Origin: Aquificaceae bacterium UBA2488
Lineage (GTDB): Bacteria; Aquificota; Aquificia; Aquificales; Aquificaceae
Direction of reading: 5' to 3'
Length of the DNA: 11,382 nt
Assembly: GCA_002341805.1 (NCBI GenBank)
Contig: DDOS01000105.1
Span: 373-11,754, forward strand
Positions 7,170 to 11,382 of the stretch are shown here, piece by piece. Under the pieces are notes generated by a model. The model saw nothing but the letters and a program-made list of their open reading frames with translations. It was not told the DNA's origin and searched no databases. Position 1 is the first letter of the stretch. Every line of letters starts with the position of its first letter. Both the position numbers and the translations under genes were made by a program.

Positions 7170-9031
7170 TGCTTGTTTTTTAGCTTATAAGAACCAGCTT
7201 TATATTCCATTAAAAAATTCCAGCTTGGGAAAGATTTTGGAAGCTGTAATATGTTGTATACCATAACGCCTGTAAACATTCTTTCAAACCAAGAAGAAAG
7301 TGGCCATCCAAAGTGTATGTTAAAAGGTTTATCCGCATGGTCTTCATATATCTCTTCCAATAGCTTTTTAGAGCTATATCCTATGCCCCAGAAAGAGTTA
7401 ACTGGCAGTATGAAATGACTTTTGAAGAGTTTTTTAGGAGGTCTTTTGCTTCTTACAAAGAAAAATGTTATATATATCATATTTTCACCGATCTCATAAA
7501 CATTCTCAGATGGTCTTCTAAAGAAAATATGCGCTGGTTTATCTTTCGGCAAACTCTCTATATAATCTACCACATCTGCATATTTGTCTATTTGGGCTAT
7601 CTTCTCCTCTTCTTCGGTGGTTTTTATACGGGTCACGATACTTCCAGCTATTATAAAAAATAGCACCACCGCTGTCCACATAGCAGTGCCGTAAGGCTTA
7701 TGGATCACCACATATATAAATGTGGATAGAAATATTATAAAAAGTATTAAATTTCTAAAAATACCTGTTTTATACTCTTTGGTTTGAGCATTACCTTTTA
7801 TAACTTTGTACAAAACTATCGTACCTGTATTTATAACAAATGTGGCTATAAGACCAATAGCATACATATCTGCTACGATATCTTGATTTCCTTGGGTTAT
7901 CAACACGATAAACGAGAAAAACACACTCATAAATATGATAATTCTATAATGAGCGTTAAACCTATTTAAAGTGGATATCCAGTAAGCTTTGTGTTTGTCT
8001 GCCATGGTGGATATAAGCTCTGTGGCTCCCACTAAAGCGGTATTCACTGCAAAAGCTAAAGTTAAAGAAGCCAATATTACCACCGCTATAGCCATTATAT
8101 TATTACCCGCAAGCTTTGCATAGTAAGTAATAAGATCATCCACATGATCAGCAGGATTTTCCACCCTTGCTAAAGCTAATGTGCCTATGAGTGGTGTAAA
8201 TATGCCTACCGTGAGCCCAAGCATAATGTAGGCTTTGTATATAGTTTTCCAATTTTCTACAAGTTTGTGAGTTTGTAAAACCGACTCTATACCTGAGTAA
8301 GCCAATATAGTAGATCCAAAGCCTATAGATAAAAGTTCTATGGTCTTAATAGGATCCATCGTCAAGAAATCTTGAGACATGGTTGTCCTGTAAGAATCTA
8401 CTATTTTAGATATTTGATTAGCACCAAGCTCTGAAAAGCCTAAAAACGCTAAGACAGTTAGCACATAAGCAGTTATTATAAATAGAATATATGTAACTTT
8501 TGCATTCTCCCTAGCACCCAATAAGTTTAAGATAGCTATTGCCCATATTATTAAAAGCTCAAGACCAAGCTTAAAGACTAAAGGCCAGTGAAAGAAGAAG
8601 TTTAGGTTTTCCACAGCGCTTATAGAAGACATTACCGCTGTATTTACATAGTCCACTATGATAGAGCCAGCCGCTATAAAAGATGCCATAGCTCCAAAGA
8701 CAAAGTAAGAGAAACTATACACCCCGCCACCTTTTATCTTGTTGTTTTCAAGTATCTCTGCAATCTCAGTCATCGTAAGAGAGTAAAAGAATATAAGAAG
8801 TGATGTAAGAGCAAGATAAGTTATAGACTTATAACCTATGAATCTGTAAGCTTCTCCTGGAGCATAAAAAATACTTGTCAGCTCGTCCATCATAGTAATA
8901 ACGGCAACTCCAGCGAACCCAAGCCATAATTTACCTTTCTTGGTATAGTATAGATACTCTCTTTTCTTGGTTAGAAAGTATACCACTATACTAACAAATA
9001 CTATAGCCGATATAACTGCTAATGTTTGCAT
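7166..9031 (-). CDS. APC-superfamily amino acid/polyamine-type permease with a C-terminal soluble domain
   Basis: A 621-residue secondary transporter of the inner membrane. I see an extra N-terminal span (1-20), then APC-like spans at about 37-58, 66-84, 106-130, 152-171, 177-198, 229-248, 263-289, 311-336, 363-379, 387-410, 425-443 and 448-466. GFAGVAVITMMDE (38-50) sits where the broken first APC helix carries its glycine motif, and GGGVYSFSYFVFG (101-113) matches the next conserved region. Residues about 470-621 are hydrophilic and presumably cytoplasmic, starting with an acidic linker TTEEEEK and followed by an alpha/beta-looking region of about 140 residues that I do not recognise. The substrate is unknown; APC membership is inferred from the fold pattern. 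The Shine-Dalgarno-like AGGGGG (9036-9041) overlaps the stop of the upstream 60-residue gene and lies 4 bases before the ATG. Confidence 0.75.
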   Translation of the reverse strand: MQTLAVISAIVFVSIVVYFLTKKREYLYYTKKGKLWLGFAGVAVITMMDELTSIFYAPGEAYRFIGYKSITYLALTSLLIFFYSLTMTEIAEILENNKIKGGGVYSFSYFVFGAMASFIAAGSIIVDYVNTAVMSSISAVENLNFFFHWPLVFKLGLELLIIWAIAILNLLGARENAKVTYILFIITAYVLTVLAFLGFSELGANQISKIVDSYRTTMSQDFLTMDPIKTIELLSIGFGSTILAYSGIESVLQTHKLVENWKTIYKAYIMLGLTVGIFTPLIGTLALARVENPADHVDDLITYYAKLAGNNIMAIAVVILASLTLAFAVNTALVGATELISTMADKHKAYWISTLNRFNAHYRIIIFMSVFFSFIVLITQGNQDIVADMYAIGLIATFVINTGTIVLYKVIKGNAQTKEYKTGIFRNLILFIIFLSTFIYVVIHKPYGTAMWTAVVLFFIIAGSIVTRIKTTEEEEKIAQIDKYADVVDYIESLPKDKPAHIFFRRPSENVYEIGENMIYITFFFVRSKRPPKKLFKSHFILPVNSFWGIGYSSKKLLEEIYEDHADKPFNIHFGWPLSSWFERMFTGVMVYNILQLPKSFPSWNFLMEYKAGSYKLKNKQ

Positions 9032-9040
9032 GACACCCCC

Positions 9041-9223
9041 TTATTGCTTTTTAAATATATCCATAAAGATTAAAACCCCTATCAAGATGGTCTCGCTAAT
9101 AACACCAAACATAAACTGAGACTGGCTTATGAAAGGTTTCAGCAGCACAATTGTAAGACCATATATTATGGCTATTACAGTTACTACTTTTGGATTTGCC
9201 AATATCTTAAAAAGTTTGTTCAT
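9041..9223 (-). CDS. Small two-span membrane protein, function unknown
   Basis: I do not recognise this 60-residue protein. It has a basic, amphipathic N-terminus (NKLFKILANPK), a hydrophobic segment at about 12-29, a short polar turn with a proline (KPFISQSQ, 29-36), a second hydrophobic segment at about 38-55 and a basic tail (FKKQ). Two spans with both ends cytoplasmic fit the positive-inside rule. Its ATG overlaps the MBL hydrolase stop (ATGA), and it ends 9 bases before the large permease. The tight coupling on both sides supports a real gene and suggests, without proving, an accessory role to the permease. Confidence 0.65.
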   Translation of the reverse strand: MNKLFKILANPKVVTVIAIIYGLTIVLLKPFISQSQFMFGVISETILIGVLIFMDIFKKQ

Positions 9224-9969
9224 ACTAATATTTTAGCACCATCAAAGGCTGCTATGGTATGAATTCCCGTTTGTTCTTCTATTTCTTTTGCCACTTTATT
9301 GGGGTCTTTATTTATTATTTCTGTGGCAAAGTGAGTTATAATAGCTTGCCTTGGTTTTACTATATTTATAATCTCCATGGTATCGTCTTTACAAAGATGA
9401 TCTATATTTGGTCTTTTTGCATAAAAGGTGGTATTTATTATGAGTGTATCTATGCTTTTAGGATAATAATCTACTATATGGGGTTCAAACTTAGCGCAAG
9501 GATGATAAGCTATTTTATCGTTAAATACAAGCCCGTAAGTGATCGCTCCGTGATGAGTATGGGCTTTTAATATTCTTATGTTTGCATCTTTCCATATATA
9601 AATGGCATTTTCTTTAAATATAAAATGCTTGTCCGTTTTTTTTAAAATAAAATCTAACAATACTTTGGAATTTCCATAAAAAGCATCCTCTGGAGCTCCC
9701 ACAGCTAATTGCTCTTTACCACCCACTTTGGCAGACTCTATCATGGTGTTGATATCTGCAGAGTGGTCTAAATGTAAATGAGATAGTACAAATATGTCTA
9801 TATCCCAAGGAGTTAAACCTATTGAGCCTATATTGTAAAAAGCACCAGGGCCTGGGTCTACATGGATTCTTGTGTCTTTTATGGTTATTATGAAACCACC
9901 TGATTTTCTTAAATATTTGAAGGTGGAGACACGGCCACCAGCCGTGCCCAGGAAATTTATCTGTATAAT
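9220..9969 (-). CDS. MBL-fold metallo-hydrolase with an apparent ATT start codon
   Basis: A 249-residue metallo-beta-lactamase-fold protein, substrate unknown. From the proposed start, it opens with the conserved first strand INFLGTAGGR (4-13), then HVDPGPGA (36-43) and the metal motif SHLHLDHSAD (63-72; H64, H66, D68, H69). HTHHG (137-141; with H137, H139, H140) and the THF motif (H213) follow as likely further ligands. The first in-frame ATG (9742-9744) would remove 75 residues, including the first strand and the HxHxDH motif. The frame has no ATG, GTG or TTG between there and the stop at 9994-9996. AGGAG (9977-9981) lies 7 bases before ATT (9967-9969), the best-placed initiator; ATA at 9964-9966 is the alternative. 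The gene starts 19 bases after the ferredoxin stop and overlaps the next gene by ATGA. The function could be UlaG- or PhnP-like, but I cannot say which. Confidence 0.8.
   Translation of the reverse strand: MIQINFLGTAGGRVSTFKYLRKSGGFIITIKDTRIHVDPGPGAFYNIGSIGLTPWDIDIFVLSHLHLDHSADINTMIESAKVGGKEQLAVGAPEDAFYGNSKVLLDFILKKTDKHFIFKENAIYIWKDANIRILKAHTHHGAITYGLVFNDKIAYHPCAKFEPHIVDYYPKSIDTLIINTTFYAKRPNIDHLCKDDTMEIINIVKPRQAIITHFATEIINKDPNKVAKEIEEQTGIHTIAAFDGAKILV
9927..9949 (-). promoter_or_regulatory. GC-rich hairpin just inside the MBL hydrolase coding region
   Basis: In the transcript, CACGGC pairs perfectly with GCCGTG across a 5-base loop (core 9930-9946), and GU/GC pairs extend the stem to 9 pairs (9927-9949). 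It starts about 20 bases downstream of the ATT. Such a GC-rich stem stands out in this AT-rich DNA. It lies in codons for the conserved TAGGRV segment, so part of it may be forced by protein sequence. A role in initiation is speculation. Confidence 0.35.
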
Positions 9970-9975
9970 AGAAAT

Positions 9976-9988
9976 ACTCCTAAGGAGC
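9976..9988 (-). promoter_or_regulatory. Shine-Dalgarno sequence of the MBL gene inside a small hairpin
   Basis: The bases after the ferredoxin stop read GCTCC-TTA-GGAGT on the minus strand: a 5-pair stem (one GU) with a 3-base loop. The AGGAG that decides the ATT start (9977-9981) lies mostly in the 3' arm. A ribosome ending translation of ferredoxin at 9989-9991 would sit on this stem, so initiation may be coupled to ferredoxin translation. The pairing is visible; the effect is inferred. Confidence 0.5.
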
Positions 9989-10201
9989 TTATTCTACTAC
10001 TTCTGTGGTAATAGCCCCACTCGGGCATTCGTCGGTGACTTCCAATACCGCATCTTGAAGATCAGATGGAACGTCTGATTTGATCACCTCAGCAATACCG
10101 TCACCACGGTTTTTATATATTTCTGGAACCCTATCGTAGCACACCTCACAGGCGGTGCATAAATCTGGGTCCACAATGGTCTTAACCTTTTTATCTGCCA
10201 T
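9989..10201 (-). CDS. [4Fe-4S] ferredoxin
   Basis: A 70-residue cytoplasmic electron carrier. C15, C18 and C21 (CTACEVC) plus C59 followed by proline (ECPSGAI) bind one [4Fe-4S] cluster. No second cysteine set exists, so it is a monocluster ferredoxin like those of thermophiles. It is strongly acidic apart from the KK start. A strong AGGAGG (10209-10214) lies 7 bases before the ATG, the best ribosome site in the window, suggesting high expression. It follows sucCD on the same strand after 67 bases. Reduced ferredoxin drives 2-oxoglutarate synthase in the reductive TCA cycle, whose other substrate, succinyl-CoA, is made by SucCD; a link is inferred from position only. Confidence 0.93.
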   Translation of the reverse strand: MADKKVKTIVDPDLCTACEVCYDRVPEIYKNRGDGIAEVIKSDVPSDLQDAVLEVTDECPSGAITTEVVE

Positions 10202-10268
10202 AACAAAACCTCCTAAAAAATAATCATATTATAATATATCAAAAATTTAATTTTTGCTCTTCTTTTAA
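10202..10268 (-). promoter_or_regulatory. Leader and possible promoter of the ferredoxin gene
   Basis: This 67-base gap between sucD and ferredoxin is almost pure A/T. On the minus strand a perfect TATAAT lies at 10228-10233, which would give a leader of about 20 bases containing AGGAGG (10209-10214). The hexamer 17 bases upstream (CAAAAA) is a poor -35 box. An AT-only inverted repeat (10241-10255) lacks the GC stem of a terminator, so readthrough from sucD is possible as well. Confidence 0.4.
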
Positions 10269-11144
10269 TCATGTTAATGCATCGGCTATAGTTTTACCTA
10301 TAAAAGCTGGATTTTCTATAACCGTGACGTTAGCCTCTTTTAGAGCCTTCATCTTTGACTCGGCCGTACCTTTACCACCGCTTATGATGGCACCTGCATG
10401 TCCCATCCTTTTGCCTGGAGGGGCTGTAATACCTGCTATATAGGCGAATGTTGGTTTTTTGACATGACTCGCAATATACTCAGCAGCCTCTTCCTCAGAT
10501 GTGCCACCTATCTCACCTATCATAAGAATAGCTTCTGTTTCTGGGTCTTCGTTAAAGAGCTCTATTACATCTTTGTGAGACATACCATGCACAGGGTCTC
10601 CACCTATACCTATGGCACTGGACTGGCCTATATTAAGATTTGATAGCTGAAAAGCCGCTTCATAGGTAAGTGTTCCGCTTCTTGATACTATGCCCACTTT
10701 ACCTTTTCTAAATATATGTCCTGGCATGATACCTACTTTAGCCTCTCTTGGAGTTATAGCTCCTGGGCAGTTTGGACCTATGAGTTTAGTGTTTGGATAG
10801 TTTTTCTTAAGATAATACTTTACAGGTATCATATCTTTTACAGGTATACCTTCTGTTATACATATTATAAGCTCAATACCGGCATCAGCAGATTCCACTA
10901 TAGCATCCGCAGCAAAAGGTGGTGGGACAAATATCAAAGAGCAATTTGCTCCTGCGTTATCCCTTGCCTCTTTCACTGTATTGAAAACTGGTATACCTTC
11001 CACATCTGTTCCTGCTTTACCGGGGGTTACACCAGCTACTACATTTGTGCCATAAGCTTTGCACTGGGTAGCATGAAAAGAGCCTTCTTTGCCAGTTATA
11101 CCTTGTACCACCACCTTAGTGTTTTTATTCACCAATATAGACAT
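10269..11144 (-). CDS. sucD: Succinyl-CoA ligase (synthetase), alpha subunit
   Basis: The alpha subunit binds CoA and carries the phosphohistidine of succinyl-CoA synthetase, interconverting succinate + CoA + NTP and succinyl-CoA. Its 291 residues are full length. GITGKEG (15-21) is the CoA-binding glycine motif, PFAADAI (76-82) and [11 protein letters not shown] (122-132) are conserved, [14 protein letters not shown] (179-192) and [16 protein letters not shown] (208-223) follow, and H249 in [13 protein letters not shown] (245-257) is the phosphorylated histidine. The start is set by AGGAGG (11155-11160), which overlaps the sucC stop and lies 10 bases before the ATG. In a reductive TCA organism it would run towards succinyl-CoA. 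A citryl-CoA synthetase small subunit is related, but that protein is longer as I recall. Confidence 0.95.
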   Translation of the reverse strand: MSILVNKNTKVVVQGITGKEGSFHATQCKAYGTNVVAGVTPGKAGTDVEGIPVFNTVKEARDNAGANCSLIFVPPPFAADAIVESADAGIELIICITEGIPVKDMIPVKYYLKKNYPNTKLIGPNCPGAITPREAKVGIMPGHIFRKGKVGIVSRSGTLTYEAAFQLSNLNIGQSSAIGIGGDPVHGMSHKDVIELFNEDPETEAILMIGEIGGTSEEEAAEYIASHVKKPTFAYIAGITAPPGKRMGHAGAIISGGKGTAESKMKALKEANVTVIENPAFIGKTIADALT

Positions 11145-11154
11145 ATCTATCTTG

Positions 11155-11160
11155 CCTCCT
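11155..11160 (-). promoter_or_regulatory. Ribosome binding site of sucD
   Basis: AGGAGG on the minus strand, sharing a base with the TAA stop of sucC and 10 bases before the sucD ATG, links translation of the two subunits of one enzyme. Confidence 0.75.
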
Positions 11161-11382
11161 TAGTTTTGAGCTGATTTTATAGCTTTTTGAGCACCGTTCC
11201 ACATATCTGTGGCACTTTCAAAGTTAAGACCAGATTCTTTTAAAATCTTTCTGCCCTCCTCTACATTTGTGCCTTCAAGCCTCACCACTATGGGTATTTT
11301 TACATCCACCATCTTAGCAGCTTCTATAAGACCATTGGCAAGCCTATCGCATCTCAAAATTCCACCAAATATGTTTATAAAC
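11160..11382 (-). CDS. sucC: Succinyl-CoA ligase, beta subunit (C-terminal fragment, gene continues past the window)
   Basis: The beta subunit supplies the nucleotide-binding ATP-grasp domain and part of the succinate site. Only the last 73 residues are visible, from the CoA-ligase-like C-terminal domain. The frame runs open through the window edge and reads [17 protein letters not shown], the family's conserved NIFGGI-R-CD motif, followed by [15 protein letters not shown] and a terminal [12 protein letters not shown]. The in-frame TTG at 11355-11357 is internal, not a start. About 300 N-terminal residues should lie beyond base 11382. It is directly upstream of sucD with a 15-base gap. Confidence 0.93.
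   Translation of the reverse strand, partial: FINIFGGILRCDRLANGLIEAAKMVDVKIPIVVRLEGTNVEEGRKILKESGLNFESATDMWNGAQKAIKSAQN

Noticed and set aside
9259..9570. Plus-strand open frame of 103 codons opposite the MBL gene
   Set aside because: Aromatic and hydrophobic composition arises from antisense codons of the MBL protein; no independent support.
9220..9744. MBL gene starting at the ATG at 9744 (174 residues)
   Set aside because: It would lose the first strand and the HxHxDH metal motif, both encoded in frame just upstream behind a well-placed AGGAG.
10241..10255. Inverted repeat AAAAATTTAATTTTT as a terminator after sucD
   Set aside because: The stem is A/T only and is not followed by a T run on the minus strand, so it should not terminate transcription.
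10269..11144. SucD as citryl-CoA synthetase small subunit (CcsB)
   Set aside because: Length of 291 residues, the partner sucC reading and the standard active-site motif fit SucD better.
10398..11174. Long plus-strand open frames opposite sucD (10398-10643 and 10716-11174)
   Set aside because: Rich in Tyr, Phe, Ile and Cys with no domain pattern; they are shadows of the sucD and sucC coding strand.
11355..11357. TTG as a start of the sucC fragment
   Set aside because: The frame stays open to the window edge and encodes the conserved FINIFGGI segment of SucC.

Overview
The window reads as a compact, AT-rich bacterial chromosome segment. The gene families (archaeal-type class I aldolase, PfkB kinase, RecJ, RsmI, SucCD plus a single-cluster ferredoxin, TauE-type exporter) and the protein composition fit a thermophilic, chemolithoautotrophic Aquificota-like organism, perhaps close to Hydrogenobaculum. 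That assignment is an inference from recollection of family members, not a search. There are no mobile elements, CRISPR arrays, tRNAs or rRNAs, and no gene-free stretch over 70 bases.

Layout. (1) 1-1977, plus strand: the C-terminal half of a class I fructose-bisphosphate aldolase, a PfkB-family phosphofructokinase overlapping it by ATGA, then MtnB of methionine salvage. (2) 1974-2663, minus strand: RsmI, a 16S rRNA methyltransferase, convergent with mtnB and sharing 4 bases at the stop codons. (3) 2722-5734, plus strand: a 3-hydroxyisobutyrate/glyoxylate-reductase-like dehydrogenase, RecJ, and a DUF2227-type membrane protein, all start/stop coupled. (4) 11382-5731, minus strand: a long gene train running sucC (partial), sucD, a 67-base gap, ferredoxin, an MBL-fold hydrolase, a 60-residue membrane protein, a large APC-type permease with a soluble tail, a TauE/SafE-type transporter and a NodB-type polysaccharide deacetylase. 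The last gene meets the DUF2227 gene tail to tail, again with a 4-base stop overlap.

How the genes may work together. Aldolase and PfkB act on consecutive glycolytic/gluconeogenic steps. SucCD and the ferredoxin fit a reductive TCA setting, where 2-oxoglutarate synthase needs succinyl-CoA and reduced ferredoxin. The train from the MBL hydrolase to the deacetylase is tightly coupled but has no obvious common pathway.

The most notable point is the start of the MBL hydrolase. The conserved N-terminal strand and the HxHxDH motif lie upstream of the first in-frame ATG, and that frame holds no ATG, GTG or TTG back to a stop codon. A good Shine-Dalgarno sequence sits 7 bases before an ATT. The gene therefore appears to begin at a rare AUU codon, flanked by an SD-sequestering hairpin and a GC-rich hairpin just inside the coding region.
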